Positions 1 to 5,150 of a stretch of DNA of 5,150 nucleotides are shown here, one piece after another (positions within the stretch are counted from its first letter, which is position 1; every line of letters starts with the position of its first letter). The notes beneath the pieces were generated by a model. That model had not been told where the DNA came from. It was given only the letters and a program-made list of their open reading frames with translations, and made no database searches. Source of the stretch: Gammaproteobacteria bacterium (GTDB lineage: Bacteria > Pseudomonadota > Gammaproteobacteria > Enterobacterales > Kangiellaceae); contig JABXIW010000244.1 in assembly GCA_013372875.1 (NCBI GenBank), positions 1-5,150 on the forward strand, in the 5' to 3' direction. Position numbers and translations under genes: made by a program.

Positions 1-52
1 GCAAAGTGCCATCCATATCGGAAGCAATAAATTTGATGCGAACTTGTGACAT
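1..52 (-). CDS. HAD-superfamily (Cof-like) phosphatase, N-terminal fragment
   Basis: Reading leftward from the ATG at 52-50, 17 codons are visible before the window ends: MSQVRIKFIASDMDGTL. The DxDGT(L) pattern right after a short beta strand is HAD motif I. In this family its first Asp is the nucleophile that forms the phospho-aspartyl intermediate, and the second is the general acid/base. Placement of the motif about 12 residues from the start, with a DMDGTL form, is typical of Cof/YidA-like cytosolic sugar-phosphate or nucleotide phosphatases. The substrate cannot be judged because the cap domain lies outside the window. A TAGAG about 9 bases upstream of the ATG is a modest ribosome binding site. 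The gene follows the LysR gene on the same strand after 95 bases, so it may be co-transcribed or have its own promoter. The HAD assignment is firm for such a short piece; the subfamily is inference. Confidence 0.8.
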   Translation of the reverse strand, partial: MSQVRIKFIASDMDGTL

Positions 53-147
53 TAACTAAAACTCTAAATGACGCTGCGAAAAATATATCCATGTAAGGTA
101 CAGGATCTTGTATGAATCTCAAGTCGGGATGACGACGCCTTTCGCGA
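53..147 (-). promoter_or_regulatory. Intergenic gap with possible weak promoter for the HAD gene
   Basis: This gap separates the LysR stop from the HAD start. On the minus strand it holds a TATATT (-10-like, 87-82) and a TTGAGA (-35-like, 122-117). Their spacing does not match each other, and neither has a convincing partner. No hairpin followed by a T tract is visible after the LysR gene, so read-through from it into the HAD gene is possible. The promoter call is weak. Confidence 0.22.
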
Positions 148-1035
148 TTACCAAGGGTGCAGTTTAAAGTAATCTTCACTGTGATCGATGAAGGCTCTCA
201 CCGCAGGAGACAAGTGTTTACGTGATGAATACAGCGCGTAAATGTTGAGATCATTTGGCTTCCAATTCGGCAACACCGACTCAAGCTGACCCGATTGCAG
301 ATAGATATTGCTCAAATAGGTTGGCAACATCGAAATACCCATGCCTTGTAACGCGCCATGCAATAACGCCGTGGCCTCATTGCTGGTTAGGCGACACTCA
401 ATTCCCACCGATTCGAACTGGTCGCCCTGAGACAAATGCCACACGTGACGCTCAAAGTTTTTGTAACCCAAACAGTCGTGTGAAGATAAATCTCGCGGAT
501 GCGCGATCGCGTGGTGAGTTTGCAAGTATTGTGGCGATGCCACCAACACCGATTCACACACCGCAATCGGCTTACCAATCAAAGAAGGATCGGGATCTGA
601 CGCAATTCGGATTGCCAGATCGATGCGTTGCTCGGTTAGATCACTCACTGAATCTTGCAGATCTATGTCGATATGCACTTTGGGGTGCTTTTGCATAAAA
701 CTGTTTACTGCTGGGATCAACTGTGAGAACCCAAATGAAGTGCTAGACGCGAGACGGATTTTTCCGGACAGCTCACCATCAACGGCAATGTTCGACGTCA
801 ACGTATCGGCCTGTTTTAACCAGCGCTCAATCTGAGGCAAGCTGCGCTCCCCTGCGGTGGTGAGCGACACCTTGCGCGTGGTGCGGTGCAACAAACGAGT
901 TTGCAGCCAGTTCTCCATCGCCTCTACATAACGAGTCACCATTGGCCGAGACATGTCTAACCGCTCTGCGGTCGCGGTAAAACTGCCAGAATACACCACA
1001 TCCACAAACACTTTTGCTGCCGTTACTCTGTCCAT
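148..1035 (-). CDS. LysR-family transcriptional regulator
   Basis: A 295-residue protein, the normal length for LysR-type regulators. The N-terminal winged helix-turn-helix covers about residues 3-62, with the pattern GSFTATAERLDMSRPMVTRYV (residues 17-37), then a linker helix and the LLHRTTRKVSLTTAGE wing (48-63). From about residue 91 (GKIRLASSTSFG) to 291 comes the periplasmic-binding-protein-like effector domain, including the DLAIRIA strand (139-145) and the GMGISMLPTYL segment (231-241). Composition and motifs resemble the CrgA/AaeR-like branch common in Vibrio and Pseudomonas. It is transcribed divergently from the MBL-fold/CGWC operon, the usual arrangement for a LysR protein controlling its neighbour. 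Its own promoter overlaps an inverted repeat, which suggests autorepression. An overlapping ATG four bases upstream of the start is out of frame and opens a non-LysR reading frame, so the start at 1035 is preferred. The inducer is unknown. Confidence 0.93.
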   Translation of the reverse strand: MDRVTAAKVFVDVVYSGSFTATAERLDMSRPMVTRYVEAMENWLQTRLLHRTTRKVSLTTAGERSLPQIERWLKQADTLTSNIAVDGELSGKIRLASSTSFGFSQLIPAVNSFMQKHPKVHIDIDLQDSVSDLTEQRIDLAIRIASDPDPSLIGKPIAVCESVLVASPQYLQTHHAIAHPRDLSSHDCLGYKNFERHVWHLSQGDQFESVGIECRLTSNEATALLHGALQGMGISMLPTYLSNIYLQSGQLESVLPNWKPNDLNIYALYSSRKHLSPAVRAFIDHSEDYFKLHPW

Positions 1036-1054
1036 ACATTTGCTCGAAATAAGA

Positions 1055-1079
1055 AATAGTGATGCACATTATTGTGTAT
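1055..1079. promoter_or_regulatory. Putative LysR operator: overlapping imperfect inverted repeats
   Basis: Two overlapping dyads lie between the divergent genes. AATAGTG (1055-1061) and CATTATT (1067-1073) pair at 6 of 7 positions around ATGCA. ATGCACA (1062-1068) and TGTGTAT (1073-1079) pair at 6 of 7 positions around TTAT. A/T-rich dyads of this size in a divergent LysR intergenic region are typical operator candidates. A strict T-N11-A core was not found in exactly these arms, so the assignment rests on position and symmetry. Confidence 0.4.
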
Positions 1080-1096
1080 TTTTCCGAGCGTATCAA
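1068..1096 (-). promoter_or_regulatory. Predicted sigma-70 promoter of the LysR gene
   Basis: Read on the minus strand, TTGATA (1096-1091) is followed by a 17-base spacer and AATAAT (1073-1068). This is a good match to both sigma-70 boxes at ideal spacing. Transcription would start near 1061, giving a leader of about 26 bases to the ATG at 1035. The -10 box lies within the inverted repeat at 1055-1073, so a protein bound there would block this promoter. Confidence 0.5.
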
Positions 1097-1107
1097 TTTT
1101 CTAATAT
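1079..1107 (+). promoter_or_regulatory. Possible activator-dependent promoter of the MBL-fold operon
   Basis: TAATAT at 1102-1107 is a plausible -10 box. The hexamer 17 bases upstream, TTTTTC (1079-1084), is a poor -35. A weak -35 next to a dyad (1055-1079) fits a promoter that needs LysR activation. Start of transcription would be near 1114, leaving a leader of about 48 bases. Confidence 0.33.
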
Positions 1108-1118
1108 AGCTCCCGTTC

Positions 1119-1137
1119 CCAAGCCATCGTCGCTTGG
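1119..1137 (+). repeat. Short leader hairpin before the MBL-fold gene
   Basis: CCAAGC (1119-1124) and GCTTGG (1132-1137) form a perfect 6-bp stem with a 7-base loop. It sits a few bases after the predicted transcription start and 13 bases before the AGGAG ribosome binding site, so it would be at the very 5' end of the mRNA. It has no T tract and is not a terminator. A stabilising 5' stem or a chance dyad are both possible. Confidence 0.35.
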
Positions 1138-1161
1138 CCCCAAATTCTTTAGGAGCTTATT

Positions 1162-2028
1162 ATGAAAAAATTCACTTTGATTGCTGCATCCGTTTTAATG
1201 GCAAGCCCTGTCCTAGCGGCAAACCACTCTCCCCTTACTCTTGAGGTTTACAACGCCGACGGTAACAGCTTCCACGTCAACTCAACCTTGGTATACGGTG
1301 AGACTGACGCCATGGTCATCGACACTGGCTTCACCAAAGCTGACGCGATGCGCATTGCCGCTAAAGTGTTGGACTCAGGCAAAACGCTTAAAACCATTTT
1401 TATCAGCCAAGCGGACCCAGACTACTATTTTGGCGCAGAGGCCCTACACCAACAGTTCCCTGATGCGCAGATCATCGCAACGCCTGCGGTTCAAAAAATT
1501 ATTAAAGAGAAATTGGCTGGAAAGCTGGCGTACTGGGGACCAAAGCTTGGCGCAAACGCACCGGTAAAACCAGTGATCCCTGTCGCGTACGATAAAGCAT
1601 CATTGGAGCTAGAAGGTCATAAGATTGAAATTCGTGGCAACCATGGCACATCAGCACACCGCCCTTACCTATGGATTCCAGATAACAAAGCGATTCTAGG
1701 TAACGTAGCCGTGTACTCAAACGTACATTTGTGGATGGCCGATGCCGCTGACCAAACCGCTATCAATGCTTGGGAGCAACAGCTTAGCGAGATGCTTGCG
1801 CTTAAACCTCAAGTGGTCATCCCTGGTCACATGAAAGCAGGCACAAAGCTGAACGCAGACACCATTCACTACTCGCAACAATATTTGCAGGATTTTCAGC
1901 AAGCGAAAAAACACAGCAATAACAGCGTTCAACTCATTGACACCATGTCAGCGAAATACCCAGAAGCTCAATTGCCAATCGCGCTAGAAATCGGTGCGAA
2001 AGTGCATACTGGTGAAATGTCATGGTAA
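1162..2028 (+). CDS. Exported metallo-beta-lactamase-fold protein with degenerate metal site
   Basis: A 288-residue protein with a clear Sec signal peptide: MKK, a hydrophobic stretch (4-18), and a likely cut after VLA at residue 19, so the mature protein is periplasmic or secreted. The MBL fold is shown by AMVIDTGFTKAD (50-61), ISQADPDYYFGAEAL (81-95), NHGTSAHRPYLWIP (160-173), ILGN (178-181) and VVIPGHM (218-224). The usual HxHxDH signature is replaced by QADPDY (83-88): only the Asp equivalent is kept. The bridging Asp of the 'GD' motif is Asn181. His161 and His223 remain at the expected ligand positions. Ordinary di-zinc hydrolysis is therefore doubtful; a different or single metal, or a binding role, is possible. 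The protein has no cysteine. A strong AGGAG (1151-1155) sits 6 bases before the ATG. It overlaps the next gene by 7 bases and faces the LysR gene. Fold is firm; substrate is unknown. Confidence 0.9.
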   Translation: MKKFTLIAASVLMASPVLAANHSPLTLEVYNADGNSFHVNSTLVYGETDAMVIDTGFTKADAMRIAAKVLDSGKTLKTIFISQADPDYYFGAEALHQQFPDAQIIATPAVQKIIKEKLAGKLAYWGPKLGANAPVKPVIPVAYDKASLELEGHKIEIRGNHGTSAHRPYLWIPDNKAILGNVAVYSNVHLWMADAADQTAINAWEQQLSEMLALKPQVVIPGHMKAGTKLNADTIHYSQQYLQDFQQAKKHSNNSVQLIDTMSAKYPEAQLPIALEIGAKVHTGEMSW

Positions 2029-2642
2029 CCGTGCATTACTTCTTCGATCCCATGTGTGGTTGGTGCTACGGGGCATCACCACTCATCGAAGCCTTGATGG
2101 ACACCTCTCAATTTAAGGTAGAGCTTCATCCCGGCGGTATGATTGAGAAACGCGCGATTGAATCTGAATTTCGTCAGCACATCATCAACAGTGACGCTCG
2201 TATCGCAACCGAAACCGGAGCAACGTTTGGTGAAGCATATCTGCAACGCGTGAAAAGCGAAGATGCGTTTGTTCTTGATTCTTATCTACCAACACAAGCG
2301 ATCTTGAGTGCGGAGAAAATGGGGCTGAATCCATGGCACATGCTAAAGGCCATCCAATCCGCGCATTATCAGCTCGGGTTAAAAGTGAATGAAGCATCGA
2401 CGCTCAAAGCCATTGCAGAATCGCTAGGTTTAGCAAACGATGTGTGGGAGCAAAACATGACGTTAAGCGAAGCCGATCTAGATGAGAAAATTCGCTCTAG
2501 CCGACAGTTGATGCGCCAGTTACACGTTGGTGGTTATCCAACCCTGATTGCAGAAGTAAATGGCGAGTACCTGACCTTGCCGCACTCGACCTACTACGAC
2601 AAACCGGCACAGTGGAAGCTTGCATTACAAAAACTGCAATAA
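2022..2642 (+). CDS. Cytosolic DsbA-family thiol oxidoreductase (CGWC, COG3531-like)
   Basis: A 206-residue thioredoxin-fold protein. FFDPMCGWCYG (residues 7-17) gives the CxxC active site, Cys12 and Cys15, directly after the first beta strand, and GGYPTLIAE (170-178) carries the cis-proline (Pro173) that packs against it. The intervening stretch, about 45-165, is the helical insertion of DsbA/FrnE relatives. The CGWCYG form resembles predicted protein-disulfide isomerases of COG3531. There is no signal peptide and the active site begins at residue 12, so it should act in the cytosol, unlike true periplasmic DsbA. These two are its only cysteines. An in-frame TGA at 2013-2015 lies two codons before the ATG at 2022, which fixes the start; GGTGA (2011-2015) is the ribosome binding site. 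The start overlaps the MBL gene stop (ATGGTAA), indicating translational coupling. Whether it acts as isomerase, reductase or glutathione-dependent enzyme cannot be told. Confidence 0.88.
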   Translation: MVTVHYFFDPMCGWCYGASPLIEALMDTSQFKVELHPGGMIEKRAIESEFRQHIINSDARIATETGATFGEAYLQRVKSEDAFVLDSYLPTQAILSAEKMGLNPWHMLKAIQSAHYQLGLKVNEASTLKAIAESLGLANDVWEQNMTLSEADLDEKIRSSRQLMRQLHVGGYPTLIAEVNGEYLTLPHSTYYDKPAQWKLALQKLQ

Positions 2643-2651
2643 GCTCTTCCC

Positions 2652-2684
2652 CACTCGCTCTTGTTCTTAATCCAAGAGCGAGTG
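2652..2684 (+). terminator. Perfect 12-bp hairpin after the operon, no T tract
   Basis: CACTCGCTCTTG (2652-2663) pairs perfectly with CAAGAGCGAGTG (2673-2684) around a 9-base loop, starting 9 bases after the CGWC gene stop. No run of T follows on either strand, so it is not a standard intrinsic terminator. It may protect the 3' end of the mRNA after Rho-dependent termination, or be a weak terminator. Confidence 0.5.
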
Positions 2685-2695
2685 CCAACACCGAC

Positions 2696-2724
2696 ATGGC
2701 AATCCTGACTCAAACAGGTACAAT
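2696..2724 (+). promoter_or_regulatory. Possible promoter of the RluA-family gene
   Basis: TACAAT (2719-2724) matches the -10 consensus at five of six positions. The hexamer 17 bases upstream, ATGGCA (2696-2701), matches TTGACA at four of six. It follows the hairpin at 2652-2684 and would give a leader of about 30 bases. The ribosome binding site before the ATG at 2760 is weak (GCGGA, 2747-2751). Confidence 0.38.
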
Positions 2725-2759
2725 CCTCGCTCGAATTTTTACTCGCGCGGATACCCACC

Positions 2760-4439
2760 ATGCACTCGCCTGAACATTGTTTTACTCGTTTTACTGCTGA
2801 TACTTCTGACTATGAATTACCAACGCAGTTTACGTTTCCGTTCTACTACACGCCGCATCCTCTTTGCGTTTTGGCCGCAAAGCAATTGCAACAGCACTTA
2901 TTAGCGCAAACCAACTTCGAACACGATTTTGGTTTGGTTAATGAAGAAACGGGGCGAGGCAAAATGTTTGGCGTATTGCTGGTAAAAAGCCCTCAAGGCG
3001 AGCTCGGCTTTTTAAGTGCGTTTTCTGGCAAAATTGCTGACAAAAACTTGATTCCAGGATTTGTCCCTCCTGTGTACGACATGCTGACCGATGAAGGCTT
3101 CTTCCGCGCAGAAACGGATGCCATCAACGCCGCCAATGCGGAGTACAAAACCTGTGCCGCGAATCCGGAATTGGCGGAGCTTAAAGCGCAAATCCAAGCC
3201 GACCGAGCCGCTTATCAGCAAGAGGAGCAAACACAGCGCCAAGTGATGATTGATGGCCGAGCAGCACGCAAGCGACAGCGCCAACAGGGCGAGCAAACGC
3301 TCAATGCCGATGATCTCAAAATCTTGTTGGATGAGTTGGGTAAGCAAAGTGTCGCTGAGAAAAACGTTCTCAAATACTTAAAGCAAGCGTGGGATGAAAA
3401 GCTTGCAATCAAAGAAGCGCGATTGGCCGAGTTAGAGCAGCAACTTGCTCATCTGAAAGAACAGCGCAAAACGCTCTCCAACGCTTTGCAGCACAAACTG
3501 CATAAACAATACCGCTTCCTAAACAGCCATGGCGAAGCACGCGACTTGGTGGACATTTTTGCGGACACCACAAACCCAATACCACCAGCAGGTGCGGGGG
3601 AATGTGCTGCGCCAAAACTGCTTCAATACGCGTTTAAACACGGATTCAAACCGCTGGCGCTGGCAGAATTTTGGTGGGGTGTGTCGCCAAAGTCTGAAGT
3701 TCGCCAACACAAAAAGTTCTACCCATCGTGTAATAGCAAATGTCAGCCGATTTTAGGTCATATGATGCAAGGGCTGGACGTCGAACCCAACCCATTGGCG
3801 GAGAATTGGGCAGAAGACAAAGAGCTAGAGATAATCTACCAAGACGACGCTATGGTCGTCGTCAACAAGCCCTCGGGCTTACTTTCAGTGCCAGGTAAAA
3901 CTATCAAGGACTCTGCTTATACGCGCCTACAAGCGATGTTCCCTGATGTGGAAGGGCCGTTTGTGATTCATCGCCTCGACATGGCGACCTCTGGCATTTT
4001 GGTGTTTGCCTTAACCAAGCGCGCGAACAAAAGTCTGCAAAAACAGTTTATGGCTCGCGGCGTACAAAAACGTTATATGGCACTGCTCGAAGGCGTATTA
4101 AACGAGCCTGAAGGGGAAATTTCACTGCCAATGCGTGGCGACCCAGACGACCGCCCACGTCAACTGGTGTGTTTTGAACACGGGAAACATGCAGAAACCT
4201 ACTGGCAACTGATTGACGTCAAAGATGGACGCAGCAAGGTATACATGTATCCGAAAACCGGGCGAACTCACCAACTACGTGTACACAGTGCTCATCACAT
4301 GGGGTTAAACATGCCGATGGTTGGTGATGGTTTATACGGCGAAAAAGCGAATCGCTTACACCTGCATGCTGAGATGCTAGAGCTGGATCATCCATACAGC
4401 AAAGAGCGCATGGTGTTCAAAGCTGAGTGCGAATTCTAA
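2760..4439 (+). CDS. RluA-family pseudouridine synthase with long N-terminal extension
   Basis: A 559-residue cytosolic RNA-modifying enzyme. The C-terminal catalytic domain (about 356-556) is a standard RluA domain: IIYQDDAMVVVNKPSGLLSVPG (358-379), HRLDMATSG (404-412) with the catalytic Asp407, KRYMALLEG (437-445) with the conserved Tyr439, and GRTHQLRVH (501-509). It should convert uridine to pseudouridine in rRNA or tRNA; the target base cannot be read from sequence. Classical RluA is about 220 residues and RluC/RluD about 320, so roughly 350 residues here are extra. The extension has a folded start (FPFYYTPHPLC, 26-36), a long charged helical, probably coiled-coil stretch (about 135-250), and a segment GAGECAAPKLLQYAF...EFWWG...FYPSCNSKC (278-328) with Cys282, Cys324 and Cys328 that could bind metal. 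No S4 domain is apparent. This long architecture occurs as a known subgroup annotated simply as RluA family. It probably has its own promoter and ends at a strong terminator. Confidence 0.92.
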   Translation: MHSPEHCFTRFTADTSDYELPTQFTFPFYYTPHPLCVLAAKQLQQHLLAQTNFEHDFGLVNEETGRGKMFGVLLVKSPQGELGFLSAFSGKIADKNLIPGFVPPVYDMLTDEGFFRAETDAINAANAEYKTCAANPELAELKAQIQADRAAYQQEEQTQRQVMIDGRAARKRQRQQGEQTLNADDLKILLDELGKQSVAEKNVLKYLKQAWDEKLAIKEARLAELEQQLAHLKEQRKTLSNALQHKLHKQYRFLNSHGEARDLVDIFADTTNPIPPAGAGECAAPKLLQYAFKHGFKPLALAEFWWGVSPKSEVRQHKKFYPSCNSKCQPILGHMMQGLDVEPNPLAENWAEDKELEIIYQDDAMVVVNKPSGLLSVPGKTIKDSAYTRLQAMFPDVEGPFVIHRLDMATSGILVFALTKRANKSLQKQFMARGVQKRYMALLEGVLNEPEGEISLPMRGDPDDRPRQLVCFEHGKHAETYWQLIDVKDGRSKVYMYPKTGRTHQLRVHSAHHMGLNMPMVGDGLYGEKANRLHLHAEMLELDHPYSKERMVFKAECEF

Positions 4440-4461
4440 CGTCTTCCAGATTTTAAATAAC

Positions 4462-4491
4462 AAAAAGGCACTGACTAACAGTGCCTTTTTT
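4462..4491. terminator. Bidirectional intrinsic terminator between convergent genes
   Basis: AAAAAGGCACTG (4462-4473) and CAGTGCCTTTTT (4479-4490) form a perfect stem with a 5-base loop; the GC-rich core is GGCACTG/CAGTGCC. Six T residues (4486-4491) follow on the plus strand, and five T residues follow when read on the minus strand. It lies 22 bases after the RluA-family stop and 45 bases after the end of the convergent MATE gene, so it serves both. Confidence 0.92.
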
Positions 4492-4536
4492 GGTTTCTAA
4501 CAACAGAATAAGCGTGATGCGCGATACCGAAAACCG

Positions 4537-5150
4537 TTAGCTCACCTTAAACTTGGTCCACACCTGAGAACGCCAACGCCTTGCCATGATGATACCACGC
4601 ACCCATTCATCGAGAGCGATTGCCATCCAAGCCCCTAAAACGCCATAACCCAAGTGGATGCCAAAGATATAAGAGAAAAGCACGCCTAGTCCCCACATAC
4701 TCAAAATCCCCATTTGCACTGGGAACTTGATGTCACCCGCGCCTTTGAGCCCCGCGATAAAAATCAGGTTAAACACACGTCCGGCCTCGAGCAAAATTGA
4801 GCCCATGACTAACGAGCCTGCCAATGCGAGTATTTCTGGTTGATCGGTAAATACGCGCAGAATCTCTTCTCTAAACAGGTAAATCAGTGTGGTTGCCGCC
4901 GTTGATGCCACAAATCCCACTAAGAAGTAGATTTGTACGCGTTTTAAAATGCTGCTCACCCAACCTTTACCGATGTAGTAACCGGTCTGAATTTGCGCTG
5001 CCTGACCAATTGCCAACGCGAAAGCAAACGAGAAACGGGCAATGTTTTGTGCATAAGTGAAAGCGGCCAACGATGCCGTCCCCATTTGCACCACAAAGTA
5101 CACAATGCAGATTTGCGCCACGTTGTAAGACAGCACTTCACCCGCGTTCA
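4537..5150 (-). CDS. MATE-family efflux transporter, C-terminal part
   Basis: About 204 residues are present, ending in KFKVS at the TAA at 4539-4537. The reading frame stays open to the right edge, so the N-terminal half of a protein that normally has about 450 residues and 12 membrane helices is missing. The visible part has hydrophobic helices at CIVYFVVQMGTASLAAFTYA, ARFSFAFALAIGQAAQIQTGYYIGKG, VQIYFLVGFVASTAATTLIYLF, ILALAGSLVMGSILLEAGRVF, FNLIFIAGLKGAGD and ILSMWGLGVLFSYIFGIHLGYGVLGAWMAIALDEWVRG. The AFTYAQNIARF...GQAAQIQTGYYIGKG and GLKGAGD patterns are characteristic of the second MATE half. Such proteins export cationic drugs or metabolites across the inner membrane using Na+ or H+; the substrate cannot be inferred. 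It converges on the RluA-family gene and shares its terminator. Confidence 0.88.
   Translation of the reverse strand, partial: NAGEVLSYNVAQICIVYFVVQMGTASLAAFTYAQNIARFSFAFALAIGQAAQIQTGYYIGKGWVSSILKRVQIYFLVGFVASTAATTLIYLFREEILRVFTDQPEILALAGSLVMGSILLEAGRVFNLIFIAGLKGAGDIKFPVQMGILSMWGLGVLFSYIFGIHLGYGVLGAWMAIALDEWVRGIIMARRWRSQVWTKFKVS

Noticed and set aside
107..123. CTTG / CAAG dyad after the LysR gene as a terminator
   Set aside because: Only four base pairs with a 9-base loop and no T tract on either strand.
255..698. Open frame of 147 codons on the plus strand, antisense to the LysR gene
   Set aside because: It lies wholly inside a convincing LysR gene, has no recognisable domain and a composition typical of a shadow frame.
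827..1096. Minus-strand open frame overlapping the LysR start, using nearby ATGs
   Set aside because: It overlaps the helix-turn-helix region of LysR in another frame, lacks protein-like composition, and starts within the predicted promoter.
1162..2028. Calling the MBL-fold gene a beta-lactamase, lactonase or glyoxalase
   Set aside because: The metal ligands these enzymes need are mostly replaced, so a catalytic name would be unsupported.
3012..3347. Leucine-rich open frame antisense to the RluA-family gene
   Set aside because: The hydrophobic look comes from reading the charged coiled-coil segment backwards; there is no supporting start context.
4537..5136. GTG at 5136-5134 as the start of a short 199-residue membrane protein
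   Set aside because: The frame remains open upstream to the window edge with MATE-like sequence (NAGEVLSYN), so this is an internal valine of a longer gene.
1..5150. CRISPR array, phage defence system, toxin-antitoxin pair, integron or insertion sequence
   Set aside because: No spaced direct repeats, transposase, integrase, terminal inverted repeats or small paired genes are visible on either strand.

Overview
The window reads as ordinary chromosomal sequence from a gammaproteobacterium, most likely a Vibrio. That assignment rests on protein style and moderate base composition; no rRNA or other marker is present and no species can be named. Coding density is high. There are four complete genes and two partial genes cut by the window edges. 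I see no insertion sequence, CRISPR array, tRNA, rRNA or phage gene.

Left part (1-1161). The first 17 codons of a HAD-type (Cof-like) phosphatase run leftward off the window. Behind it, also on the minus strand, is a complete LysR-type regulator. The regulator is transcribed divergently from the next gene, and the 126-bp gap holds a good minus-strand promoter (TTGATA-17-AATAAT) overlapping an imperfect inverted repeat. This is the usual layout for a LysR protein that represses itself and controls the adjacent operon.

Centre (1162-2684). A two-gene plus-strand operon encodes an exported metallo-beta-lactamase-fold protein and a cytosolic DsbA-like CGWC thiol oxidoreductase. The two reading frames overlap by 7 bases. 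The MBL protein has lost most of the family's metal ligands and contains no cysteine. The operon is followed by a perfect 12-bp hairpin without a T tract. Regulator, degenerate MBL protein and CGWC protein form the least explained part of the window and the best candidate for an undescribed function.

Right part (2685-5150). A 559-residue RluA-family pseudouridine synthase has a long N-terminal extension with a coiled coil and a conserved-looking Cys cluster. It is followed by a strong terminator with T tracts on both sides, shared with a convergent MATE-family efflux transporter whose C-terminal part fills the right edge.

No clearly novel multi-gene system is visible. The findings are specific oddities in otherwise recognisable families.
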